Assembly: GCA_019279435.1 (NCBI GenBank)
Contig: JAAALK010000289.1
Location: 32,555,067 to 32,619,066, forward strand
Reading direction: 5' to 3'
DNA length: 64,000 nucleotides
DNA from: Zizania palustris
Lineage: Eukaryota; Streptophyta; Magnoliopsida; Poales; Poaceae
Below the pieces are notes generated by a model. That model did no database searches, had not been told where the DNA came from, and worked only from the letters and a program-made list of their open reading frames with translations. Shown piece by piece: positions 31,385 through 41,890 of the stretch (position 1 is the stretch's first letter; each line of letters opens with the position of its first letter). The translations under genes and the position numbers were made by a program.

Positions 31385-34076
31385 CTAATTGTATTCTTCT
31401 TCGTTTTCGACTCCATCAACTCTAACAATTCTTTGTTTTCCTGGAGCAACGATGTATTTTTTCTCATCTTTAGGATCAAGTATGTAAAATACTTGTGCCA
31501 TGGATTGAGCGAGTATCCAAGGGTCATCTTTATAAGCCACCTTATTAAGGTCAACTATCGTAAAACCATAATCATCCACCTCCACACCTTCTGGATGTCT
31601 GACCCACTGGCACTTAAATATAGGGATTTCTATAGAGTTCCTATAGTTAAGTTCCCATATTTCTTCGATGTATCCATAGTAAGCATTCTTTTGTCCAGTG
31701 CTATCTTCTGCATCTACTCTGACACCATAGTTTTGGCGCTGACTCTTTTGATCCTTTTCTTTGGTATAGAATGTGAAACCATTGATGTCATACGCTTGCC
31801 ATGTTTTAACCATGCTCAATGGACCATAAGACAATTTATTTATCATCATCTCTTCGTCGGTTTCTCCAATCGAAATGTTTAGATCCCTCGGCCATGATGT
31901 GAAATGAATTTTGTGTTCTTTCATAATCCATTGTTCATCGCGATCTTCATTCTTTTCACGAAGCTCTTGCAGGTGTTGTTCAACATATGGTCTCATAATC
32001 GCCAACTGATGCATTACACTATAATGTGATTCTCTTATTGTTTGGTAGCTATTGTCTCGTATGATTTTCCTGCCTTTAGTTCCTTTACCGGTGAGTCTTC
32101 CATGGTGCCGGGACACGGGAACTCCTATTGGTCTTCTATCTCTTATGTAATCTGTGTAGCACTCAATGACTTCCTCAGTCGTGTAGCCCTCTATCATGGA
32201 ATCCTCTGGATAAGCACGATTTCGTACATAACCCTTGAAGATAACCATTAGACGCTCGTACGCATACATATTGTGTAGGTACATTGGACCGAGAACAAAG
32301 ATTTGGTCTGCTATATGTATCATATAGTGCTCCATAATATCAAAATATGAAGGAGGAAAGCACATCTCAAGCTGACACATAGTCTCCCTCATTTGTTTAC
32401 GTAATTCATTTAACTCTTCAGTGTCGATCACCTTCTTTGATATGATGTTGAAGAAGTGACACATGCGTGTTATCACCATCTTCAGAAATGAATGTTTGAT
32501 TCCTCTTACTGTGATGGCGAGGAATAGCCCAAGCATGACATGACAATCATGACAATCGCATATATATCGTCTTAACGCATGATGGAAGATGCATAGATTT
32601 TTTCTGGTCCACACACACTACACATGTTGTATTTCCTTTAACCTGTCCTATTAGGGACATACGTCCTGGGTTGTCAGCTATGGTGCAAAATATCATGGCT
32701 CTTAGATTGAAGTGCTCTTTCTTGTGCTCATCCCACACACAGACACCATGTTCCCATAGACGTTTCATATCCTCCATCAAAGGTTCTAGAAAGATATCAA
32801 TGTCATTGCGAGGTTGTTTTGGACCAGAAATTAGAGTAGTGAGCATAAGGTATTTTCCTTTATGGCACAACCATGATGGAATGTTGAACAAGCATAGAAA
32901 GATCGGCCACGTACTGGGTGAGTTCCTCATCTCACCGAAGGGATTCATTCCATCTGTGCTAAGTCCCATCCTGATATTTTTGGGATCGTCCGAGAAATCT
33001 GGATGGGATAGGTCAAATGATTTCCACTGCCTAGCATCCGCACGGTGTCGAAGTTTTCCGTCCTTCTTTCGCCCAGCGAAATGCCAGATTAATAGTTCAG
33101 CATCTCTGGGATTAGAGAACATACGTTTCAAGCGATCAATCACTAGTAGGTACCACATTACTAAGGCTGGAACTTTCATCTCCATCTTTTTTCCATGATG
33201 GTTTGCAATAACATTTTTATTCCTCTTCTGCAACCTCTTATTCTTCTTCTCGTGGTCATTGTAGTCCTCCACACAGTCATTTGGACATTTGTATCGACTT
33301 GTGTTGCACTGCGGACATCTCTCTAACAATCCATACTCTTTTCGATATAGGATACAGTGGTTCGGGCATGCATGAATTTTCTAAACGCCCAAAGTCAACA
33401 GACAAATCATCTTCTTTGATTGGTACGTATCAGATGGTAGACCATTGGGTTTCGGCAAAACCTTTTTTAGGAGTTGTAAAAGATCTAAAAAACTAGTGTC
33501 AGACCATCCATTGTTGGCCTTCAGTTTCATAAGCTCAAGAATTGTGTACAACACAGTATACTGCTTATCGCATCCATGGTGTTCCTCGTAAAGAAGGTTT
33601 TTTGATGCTTTGTCAAGTGCTTCAAAGTTATCGTATCCTTTGGTTGTAGTTCTCTGCAACAGCACCTCAGGCGCAACATTTCGCATCAGTTCCTCCACAT
33701 CAAAGGCGTCATCATCATCATGTTGATCAACATCATCATGTGTTATGTCGGATGTATGATCACAACCTCTTCTATGTTGATGAGCATCTTGCGGCACATC
33801 AGAATCTTCAGGAGGGTTTTGGCCCATCTCACCGTGTTTCGTCCATATATAATAGTTCTTCACGAAACCATTTTTCAACAAGTGAAATCGTATGGTTTCA
33901 CGATCTAAACACTGATACATCGCTTCGTTTTTACAAACTTTACAAGGACAATATATTGCTTCTTCACTCTGACGGGAAGCATATTATGTGGCAGCTTCAG
34001 AAAATTCAGTTACTCTGTTAAAATATGCCACCACATCTCCATCGTTGGACGAGTACATCTAGGACTTGTGCTCCAT
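31385..34076 (-). pseudogene. C2 gene 1: TNP2 transposase lacking the catalytic core
   Basis: ATG at 34076. N-terminal transposase-associated domain with CPCKVCKNEAMYQCLDRETI, an acidic linker, EKIHACPNHCILYRKEYG-like and CPQCNTSRYKC zinc-type motifs, then WHFAGRKKDGKLRHRADARQ, PLMEDMKRLWEHGV and NTTCVVCVDQKK. It then jumps to CDCHDCHVMLGLFLAITVRG (DUF4218) and a DUF4216 C-terminus (YDINGFTFYTKEKDQKSQRQ). The block of about 200 residues with the HNLDVMHIEKN-type Asp motif, present in C1, is absent, and the frame changes at about 32590. Stops at about 34061 (TAG), 33980 (TAA) and 33381 (TAG) lie in one otherwise continuous frame. Confidence 0.85.
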
Positions 34077-34640
34077 CTAAAACATATATTATTTTAAAAA
34101 ATATTAATAAATTCATTATTGTTAATTTTAGTAATTTACAAATTGAAAATATATTGATTTATTATCGCTCATAACAACATTAATTAAAAATGCTTTAATT
34201 CAAACTATGTATTAAGTAGAAAAAAATATTAAATAAATTAACTACATTGGTTTCTCTCTCTCCAAACAACATAACTCTAGATCTATAATCATAAATCAAA
34301 TTAAAAAAGAGATTAAAATGACTTAAATCAATATACAAGTGATGAATAATTGTGAGGAGGGTATATTTGTTCATTTGGGAGAAGGAAACACTGTAAATGG
34401 AAGATTATTTGAAAATTTCTATTCACAAACCCTAAATTAGTAAAACGCTAATAACTCATTATATATGTGATTAAATACAAAATAAATGTGAGATTTGGCA
34501 TGGATTTACCTCCTAGAATGAAATCCTTGAAAAGAAACGAAAACAAAGCTTCCCCCCTCTTTATCTATATTTTTGTCGTCATTGTACGGACAAAATTAAA
34601 TGCGAACGCCGGTAGAGCTCGGGGAGGAAGAAGCTGCGCA
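34077..34640 (-). other. 5' leader and intron of C2 TNP2
   Basis: A probable donor (GGAG/GTAAATCC, about 34508) and acceptor (ATATATGTTTTAG before the ATG) suggest an AT-rich 5' intron. The leader lies at about 34510-34620. Confidence 0.45.
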
Positions 34641-34650
34641 TTTATAGCCA
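34641..34650 (-). promoter_or_regulatory. TATA box of C2 TNP2
   Basis: Sense TGGCTATAAA, just inside the right subterminal repeats. Confidence 0.6.
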
Positions 34651-34654
34651 GAAT

Positions 34655-34905
34655 AGTAGTGGCAGTCGCAAGTGATGTCATCAATACTTTAGTGGCAGAC
34701 AGCGTAGCAGCGGCGGGCATCACCAGCACCCGCCACTGCTATTGGTAAAATAGTGGCGGTCCGGGCTGACGTAAGCACCGACTGCCACTACTTTACCAAT
34801 AGTAGTGGTGGGCGCTGGTGCTACCGTCAGCACCAGCAACTCTAGTGGCGGGCATCTAATGGCCCGCCACTACAGTGAAAAACTCCAACGCCACTATAGT
34901 AGCGA
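34655..34905. repeat. right subterminal repeats of C2
   Basis: About eight AGTGGCGG-type motifs in both orientations, next to the right inverted repeat. Confidence 0.8.
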
Positions 34906-34917
34906 TTTGTAGTAGTG
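34906..34917 (-). repeat. right terminal inverted repeat of C2
   Basis: TTTGTAGTAGTG, followed by CTT (target duplication). Confidence 0.95.
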
Positions 34918-35448
34918 CTTGCACCTTCCGTATAAGGCCTGGATGGGAGTTTTTGTCCAGACCGTCGGTGCTATTCAATTGAGAGATTCCAAAAGATTCT
35001 TCGGAATAAATGTAAGAACACGTGCAAAATTGAAGCATCCATAGCCGAGGCATATGTTATGGAGGAGGTGACAAAATTCACAACTAGATATTACACGGAC
35101 AATCTTCCTAGCGTGCATAATCCACCTTCCCGTTACAATCTTCTGGAATAAGAATCAAATCTCAGCATCTTTAGAGGCAAAATAGGAAGTGCAAGTGGTG
35201 CGGCTAACTAGACCTTGCAACATGAAGAGTGGCGTTTGATTATGCTATATGTCCAGACAAACCTTTCTGAAGTGGAGCCGTACATTGAGGAATTTCATCG
35301 ACGATTTTGGCATGGATCGAGTGACCCTAACATTGAGGAATCAATTCCCTTCTTAAGTATGGTGTGGGAAATGGTCATCCTAATTTCATTTCTTGGTTCA
35401 AAAATAAGGGAAGAACTGACACAACTATGAGTTCCGAGTTGAGGCAAG
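34918..35448 (+). pseudogene. C1: CACTA TNP2 transposase, block 2
   Basis: Continues block 1: joining 20332 to 34921 gives HMILHLPYKAWMG in frame, matching the usual LHLPYEA region of DUF4218. It goes on with KIEASIAEAYVMEEVTKF-like sequence and a decayed linker (EEFHRRFWHGSSDPNIEE), to MSSELRQ where S1 is inserted. It carries in-frame stops (35213 region, 35430). Confidence 0.8.
35444..35448. other. target site duplication of S1 (left)
   Basis: GCAAG, repeated at 46592-46596 directly after the other LTR. Confidence 0.95.
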
Positions 35449-37337
35449 TGTAGGACCGAAAGTAGCGACCAGAGGGGGGGGTGAATGGGCGCCTTAAAAA
35501 TTCTTCCGAATCAATGGCCTGTTCCCAATACCCAACACAGCTCAAAAATACTACGCAGCAGAAAATAAACAGAAGGCCTAAGTCTAAAGGTTTCTAACCT
35601 AGAAGCATCTGAAGATAAACAGTGTAAACCTAAAATGGTGCAACTAGGCAGATGAACAAGTTGTAACAGGCCTATACTTCTCAATGAAATGATCTAAGTA
35701 TGTTTAAAGTGAAAAGAGAAGTTACTGTCCAAGGTTGTCTCCTGTTCGGGTCTTGGCGAAGCCCCCTTCGCACGTCGAGGACTGCTTCGGAGTTTGGTGT
35801 CGGAGTCTGTTCGAAATGCCGAAGGTGTCACTGTCTAGCCTAGTTCGAAGAAGTAAGAAGCGAAGTGTACTTCGAAGCGAAGTAAAAGCAGTGCCGGAGC
35901 TTGGTTCGGAGTAAGCACTTCGAAGACAAGACTTCGAACGCAACTTCGAGTCACAAGCTTCGGAGCGAAGTAAAACAGTGCCGAAGCCTTCTTCGAAGTA
36001 TACACTTCGAAGACAAAACTTCGAACACACTTAGACCCGAAAGCTTTCGGAGCTAAACCTTCGAACACAAAAAAAAAAACTTCGAACACAACACACAAAC
36101 AGACAACCTTCGAACAAGGAAGCGAAGTCTGTTAGAACAGACAAAACTTCGAACCCCACTTCGAAGCCTAACGAAGTGTGCACTTCAAACAGATAGATTC
36201 GGAGTATGCCAGTTCGAAGTATGCGATGATTTCGATACAGGGAGAACTTCGAAGCTAGCAACTCAGACACAGAAACCGAAGTTCGAAATCTGAGCGAAGC
36301 CTTTAACAAGGTTCGATCGGAGCTTGCCTCACGGAGTTGAGGGGCTTCGCACGGAACCGAGCTGCGCCAGACACACCAGGAAAAGGCAAAAGAGACTGTC
36401 AGCTTCGATCAAAAAGCTGGGCAATAGAAGGTGAAAAGCTGCAGCTGAACACTGTAGCTACAGTAAGGCAGTACTATTTGCAACAGCAAGAACTAGTACT
36501 ACCACCGTGAAGAACACACCCAGCCGAAGAAGCTTCTTCCCAAGAAATAAATACAGCAGCCCGAATCCAACTCAATAACTCCCCAAACCAACCAGATGCA
36601 AACAATAAATTCTCCAGGGACCAAGAATTAAAAGCATCCAAGAGATTGGAGCCAAAATGAGCCACGAACAGAGAAACACAAGGTCCTGGCGGCGCACACA
36701 GGAGAGAGAAGAGAGACAAAAGTGACCCAATGGGTGGATTTGATTTCAGCACAAAAGGGGTAGTCCAAACCCTAGGGATTGGGGTGCTATTTATAGGCAG
36801 CCCAACACTAGGAATATTCTACCAGCCCCTTAGGGTTTTACAGACTCAAAAATACAGAAAAAGACTCTACTGCCCTTAGGTATTTTTACAGACACAACTG
36901 ACTGACTGTGGGCCTAGAGTAACAGATGACATATCCTGAAGCTATTCTTCTGGACAGTCGGATACAGAATCAACGGTTGTCAGTTTTACGCCGAAACTGA
37001 CAAAGCCTCCACCAGCTTTGCACCAGGTACCCGGATTGGGCCGGCCCGACTCCGCAGCTCTCTCAGCCCAGCAATCGCTCACCGCCCGTGTACCTGAGTC
37101 AGTCCTGGTCAACAGCCCAGTGGGTCTTCTACTGCTTCTGGCCCATGCACCCGGATTGGGCCAGCCCGACTTCGCAGCCTCCTCTGCCCGACAATCGCTC
37201 GCTGCCCGTGTACCTGAGTCACACGCGGCCCATGAAACAGCAGATCTCCTCTCTTCTTCAGTCCTCTTTGACTATCGTTGACAATGACTCATCACTTCTA
37301 GAGCCATGAGGCCCACGCTATTCAGCATGGCTCCTCA
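35449..37337 (-). repeat. 3' LTR of S1
   Basis: Sense TGAGGAGCC to GGTCCTACA, about 1889 bp. TATAAATAG in sense near 36787-36796. The downstream half (35760-36310) is crowded with TTCGAA palindromes. Short ORFs inside recur identically in the other LTR and are not genes. Confidence 0.95.
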
Positions 37338-38692
37338 ATCTCCCCCTTGATGAGTGCATTGTCAACATTCCTCAATTCTCAGCTCCTTAGCACCTGTGAA
37401 CAAATGTGGAAACACGAAAACAAAAAAAAGAAACACAAGGAAACAAAGAAGAAGAAAAATAAGGTAAAAGTTTAACCCTAATGACCAAAAGCCAACCAAA
37501 AGCAAGAAACAGTCATTATGGTTAACCAAAACACAAAAACTCAAAATGAGTGCAATTTCAGAACAACAAGGATATCAAAAGAGTAAGAACAGGATATCAA
37601 CAGAGTAAGAACTCCCCCTTAAACTCTGATCCCAATTTTCTCCCCCTTGTTGACAAGTGAACTCATCAAGCACTCAAACGAGACACAGACTCCCCCTGAA
37701 ATGCAACTCCCCCTCAAAATATGCAGTGAATGCAGCTGGGGTGCAGGTGGAGTGTAGAAAGCATGCTTCTTAGATATGATTGACTACAAATACAGTATCT
37801 AACAGGTATAGCAAAAGAGATACTGTCTAAGACACATGGCATGATCAGTGCAAGAGATGATATCTAAAGAAAGTCATTTAGCACGCATTTGTCAATTTTT
37901 GCAAATAAAAACATCACCACATTGTCTAGTAAACAAGCAAGGTAAAGCATGAGATGCAGAAGCTAACTGATATCTACCAAGATAAGCATTGTTCAAAACA
38001 AAGTGCTTCAGCAAACTTGTTATCCCTTTAAAGTTCAGGCTTTTTCATTTTCCTTTGTCATTTTTGCCAAGGGTTATTTGCATGTCAAACCTTATGCTAA
38101 CCGACCAAGTCAAGCCTAGGCCAGAACTGGGCCATCAGAAGCTTAAGACATTGGTCTTGGCATACACTACACTGTCCTAGTTCATACCAAAGTGCTATGG
38201 TAAGCAATCCAGAACAATATAGTGCGACAAAGCAAACCCACTTGGATCTTTTCAATCTTAAACACAAAAAGGCATGGAATTTTTCATTCATTTTTGATTT
38301 TTATCATTTTTATAGCACATTTTCCATGTTAAAGCATAAAGATGTCCAAGTTGCATATCTGCATCTATGTGATGAACTAGCTACAAGGCATGTAACAAAT
38401 AGCAAAAGCATTCAGCCTACACATGCTAGTTACCAGAAGCAATGGTGATCATTTTTCAAGTTGAAAGCGTAAAAGCCATGCATATGACAGATATCAGACA
38501 TATCAAGCGAACTGAAACAAACCATGATCATTGACAAGTAATCAAAAGCATATACCAGCTAGAATAAGTAAAGTAGTTCAATCATATAACAGAAGCATCT
38601 CTAAAGTGTGACATGTGAATATGTATGATATGAACACACACAAAAAGACTCAAGAAAAGAGTAAAGAGCAAAGAAAACTGACGCAAAATATC
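37338..38692 (-). other. 3' non-coding region of S1 with repeated polypurine tracts
   Basis: Sense AAGGGGGAGAT abuts the LTR (polypurine tract). Further CTCCCCC/TCCCCCTT copies on the plus strand occur at about 37345, 37612, 37640, 37690 and 37708. No envelope-like ORF of notable length is present between pol and the LTR. Confidence 0.7.
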
Positions 38693-41600
38693 CTAAAAAG
38701 GATACACAACACCCAAATCCCCTCGTAAACGCTCAAAAGTAGACTGATCTAGGGGTTTGGTAAAAATGTCAGCCAACTGATGATGGGTATCAACATGAAT
38801 AAGGTCAATGACACCTTTCTCATATTGATCCCGCAAGAAGTGAAAGCGCACATCAATATGTTTGGTTTTTGAATGGAGACATGGGTTTTTCCCTACACTA
38901 ATAGCACTCGTGTTGTCGCAAAACAATGGAACCCTGGTAGGAAAGAGCAACCCAAAGTCTCGAAGAGTGGAAATCATCCAAACCATCTGTGAGCAGCAGC
39001 TAGCAGCAGCTACATACTCAGCCTCTGTGGTCGAAAGAGCAACTCCAGATTGCTTTCGAGAAGACCAAGATACAAGGGAAGAACCAAGAAACTGGCAAGT
39101 ACCGGAAGTCGACTTGCGATCCAACCGGCATCCACCAAAGTCAGCGTCCGAAAAGCCAGATAAATCAAGAGATGATGATGCTGAATAATAAAGACCAAGA
39201 TCAGGCGCATAGGTGAGATACCTGAAAATGCGCTTGACAGCCTGCCGGTGAGACGCGCGTGGTGAAGACTGAAAACGCGCGCAAAGTCCCACGGCGAACT
39301 GTATGTCCGGTCTTGTTGCTGTTAAGTATAGCAGCGAACCTATCATCCCTCGAAATTCTCTCTCATTGACCTTGACACCGCTCTCGTCCTTGTCCAAACC
39401 CCCAGAAGTACCCATCGGGGTCATCTGCGGCTTCAATTCACCACCAAAGTCAAATTTCTTAAGCATATCACGAGTGTACTTACCTTGGTGGATGAAGGTG
39501 CCGTCCTTGGTCTGCTTGATCTGGAGCCCTAAGAAATACTTAAGCTCACCCATGAGGCTCATCTCAAACTCACTGTGCATCTGCTCAGAAAACTTGGACA
39601 CAAGAGAATCAGTAGTACCACCAAAGATAATATCGTCCACATAAATCTGAGCAACTAAAAAATCTGAAGCATCTCTGAGCAAGAAAAGAGTTTTGTCCAC
39701 AGAACCCATCACAAAGCCCTTCCCCAACAAAAATTGCTTTAACCGGTCATACCAAGCCCTGGGGGCTTGCTTCAACCCGTATAAAGCTTTGTGCAATTTA
39801 AAAACATGTCGAGGGAACTTAGGGTTCTCAAAACCGGGGGGTTGCCTAACATACACCTCCTCTTCTATGAACCCGTTCAGAAAAGCACTCTTAACGTCCA
39901 TTTGAAAAAGCTTAAAACCCTTCGAAACGGCAAAAGCTAGAAGAATACGAATGGACTCAAGACGGGCAACAGGAGCGAAGGTTTCTTCAAAGTCAATACC
40001 TTCCTTCTGGCAATAACCCTGGGCAACTAGTCGAGCCTTGTTGCGCACCACAACCCCATCTTCACCTTGTTTGTTCTTGAATACCCACTTGGTGCCTATG
40101 GGGTTGCATCCTGGTGGCGGCTCAACTAGTGTCCAAACCCGATTGCGGACAAAATTCTCAAGCTCTTCTTGCATAGCATTAATCCAATTAGGATCAGAAA
40201 GAGCATGAGAAATATCTCTGGGCTCAAAAGATGCAACAAATGCAGATTCAGCAAACACAGCAAGAGAGGTAGAAGAACGCAAAGTCCTCTCAGTCAAATC
40301 ACCAATGATGAGCTCTGAGGGGTGGTCACGCTGAACTGCTCGGGTTCCCTGGTGATCTGAAGTCACCTCACCGGAGTCAGCAGCTGGCACCTCTGGACTC
40401 GACTGAATGGGCTCGATCGAAGTGGAAGAAGTGATCAGAGGTCCGCCCTCATCATCAGTCGAAGTCACAGAAGATGTGGGCTCTGCGGGGGATGCAGAAG
40501 GCCCGCCCTCAACAGCAGCTGGAGTATCCTCATCTTCCTCGAAGATGGACTCTCCGAGCTCATCATCACCAGAAAGCTCAAAAGAAGGAGTCAAAGAAGG
40601 CAAGGACTCATCAAAAGAAACCTCACACGTCTCGACAAGCAGCTGGGATTCGAGGTTCCAAACACGGAAGCCTCGAGAATGCAATGCATAACCAAGAAAA
40701 ATACCATCCCAGCATCGAGACTCAAACTTGTCCAAATGCCCTCCCTTCTTGAGCACAAAGCACTTGCAGCCAAACGCTCGCAAGTGGGTCACCTTGGGCT
40801 GTCTGCCAAACCGCAACTCATATGATGTCTTACCAATGTAAGCTCTAAGAAAAATGCGGTTGGCCAGATAGCAAGCCGTGTTCATGGCTTCAGCCCAAAA
40901 ACGCCTAGGAGTCCTGTGCTCGTCGAGCATCGTCCTGGCCATCTCAACTAGCGTGCGGTTCTTTCGTTCCACAACGCCGTTCTGTGGGGGAGTGTAAGGA
41001 GAAGAAAACTGATGGTCCAGACCCTGATCACCACAGAAGCTGACGAACTGAGAGTTCTTGAACTCAGAGCCGTTGTCGGAGCGAATTGCTCGCATCCGAC
41101 CATTGTTCTCATTCTTCAGCTTCAAAATCAGGTCATGGACAAATTGAAAAGTTTCATCCTTAGACTCCAAAAAGAAAACCCACGAGAAACGAGAAAAGTC
41201 GTCAACAATCACAAGTGCATACCACTTCCCACCGACTGAGCGTACCCGAGCTGGACCCACAGTGTCCAAATGTAAAAGCTCGCCTGGATACGTAGTCATC
41301 ACCTGAGTCACAGGTGAGTGAGAAGCGGCAACCATTTTCCCATGACGACAAGGATGACAAACTAGATTCTTCACCATTTTAAGCTTGGGCAATCCTCGGA
41401 TGAGGTCCATAGAGCTTAACCTGACTAGCAAATCAAAGCTCAAATGACCTAACCTCCTATGCCACTTCCAGAGCTCAGAAGAAGATCCAGCAATCAAACA
41501 GCGAGAAGGGCCAAAAGAACTAGAGAAGTCAATTCGAAAAACTTTACCGAAGGGTAAAATCTGACAAACCAAAGACCCTCTAGAATCAACCACAGAAGAA

Positions 41601-41890
41601 TTGCCCTTCTTAAAACGCACCTCAAAACCATCTTCAAGAAGTTGCGAAACAGATATTAAATTAAAGTTCAGATTTTTAACCAAAGCAACATTCTTTAAAG
41701 AGAAATGGTCTGAGATGCTGATTGAGCCTATGCCACTTACTTTCCCTTGACCGCTGTTCCCGAAAGTAATGTACTCTTTGGAGCTCGGGGGAGTGAGACT
41801 GGAGAACCATCTGCGATGTCCCGTCATGTGGCGAGAGCATCCTGAGTCCATGATCCAAACGTCCTCCAGTCCCCGGTCCTGCACAATCAA
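38693..41890 (-). CDS. S1 Pol polyprotein (protease, integrase, RT, RNase H)
   Basis: About 1065 codons, uninterrupted. Protease DSGCSRHMTG near the start. GAG-pre-integrase/zinc region WHRRLGHLSFD with CHPCRHGK completing an HHCC set. Integrase core LLHLDTVGPARV, IRSDNGSEF and NGVVERKNRT (D, D, E). RT with NKARLVAQGY, FQMDVKSAFLNG, LYGLKQAPRAWYDRL and the YVDDIIFGGT catalytic box. RNase H with SGFSDADFGGC, STTEAEYVAAAS, and KTKHIDVRFHFLRD near the end. This order (integrase before RT) defines Ty1/copia. The frame starts at a TTG overlapping the gag stop and has no early ATG, so it must be read as a gag-pol fusion by a shift or by another start. Confidence 0.95.
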   Translation of the reverse strand: MIVQDRGLEDVWIMDSGCSRHMTGHRRWFSSLTPPSSKEYITFGNSGQGKVSGIGSISISDHFSLKNVALVKNLNFNLISVSQLLEDGFEVRFKKGNSSVVDSRGSLVCQILPFGKVFRIDFSSSFGPSRCLIAGSSSELWKWHRRLGHLSFDLLVRLSSMDLIRGLPKLKMVKNLVCHPCRHGKMVAASHSPVTQVMTTYPGELLHLDTVGPARVRSVGGKWYALVIVDDFSRFSWVFFLESKDETFQFVHDLILKLKNENNGRMRAIRSDNGSEFKNSQFVSFCGDQGLDHQFSSPYTPPQNGVVERKNRTLVEMARTMLDEHRTPRRFWAEAMNTACYLANRIFLRAYIGKTSYELRFGRQPKVTHLRAFGCKCFVLKKGGHLDKFESRCWDGIFLGYALHSRGFRVWNLESQLLVETCEVSFDESLPSLTPSFELSGDDELGESIFEEDEDTPAAVEGGPSASPAEPTSSVTSTDDEGGPLITSSTSIEPIQSSPEVPAADSGEVTSDHQGTRAVQRDHPSELIIGDLTERTLRSSTSLAVFAESAFVASFEPRDISHALSDPNWINAMQEELENFVRNRVWTLVEPPPGCNPIGTKWVFKNKQGEDGVVVRNKARLVAQGYCQKEGIDFEETFAPVARLESIRILLAFAVSKGFKLFQMDVKSAFLNGFIEEEVYVRQPPGFENPKFPRHVFKLHKALYGLKQAPRAWYDRLKQFLLGKGFVMGSVDKTLFLLRDASDFLVAQIYVDDIIFGGTTDSLVSKFSEQMHSEFEMSLMGELKYFLGLQIKQTKDGTFIHQGKYTRDMLKKFDFGGELKPQMTPMGTSGGLDKDESGVKVNEREFRGMIGSLLYLTATRPDIQFAVGLCARFQSSPRASHRQAVKRIFRYLTYAPDLGLYYSASSSLDLSGFSDADFGGCRLDRKSTSGTCQFLGSSLVSWSSRKQSGVALSTTEAEYVAAASCCSQMVWMISTLRDFGLLFPTRVPLFCDNTSAISVGKNPCLHSKTKHIDVRFHFLRDQYEKGVIDLIHVDTHHQLADIFTKPLDQSTFERLRGDLGVVYPF

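Larger units (their letters stand above)
20333..34917. mobile_element. C2: complete CACTA (En/Spm) element, 14.6 kb
   Basis: Ends CACTACTACAAA (20333-20344) and TTTGTAGTAGTG (34906-34917) are perfect 12-bp inverted repeats, flanked by a 3-bp CTT duplication (20330-20332 and 34918-34920), the CACTA signature. Subterminal regions carry many direct and inverted copies of AGTGGCGGGC. Two genes run on the minus strand: TNP2 (34076-31385) and a Transposase_24/23/Ulp1 gene (24555-about 21180), plus a small uncertain gene. All carry disabling changes. It sits inside the coding sequence of C1's TNP2. Confidence 0.95.

Noticed and set aside
35760..36310. Heat-shock elements in the S1 LTR
   Set aside because: The repeated unit is TTCGAA with no spacer. 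The heat-shock consensus needs GAA and TTC blocks separated by two bases in a regular series.
35722..37309. Several ORFs of 70-100 codons in the S1 LTR
   Set aside because: The same ORFs occur in the other LTR at 44977-46563, and they fall in LTR promoter and palindrome regions without protein motifs.
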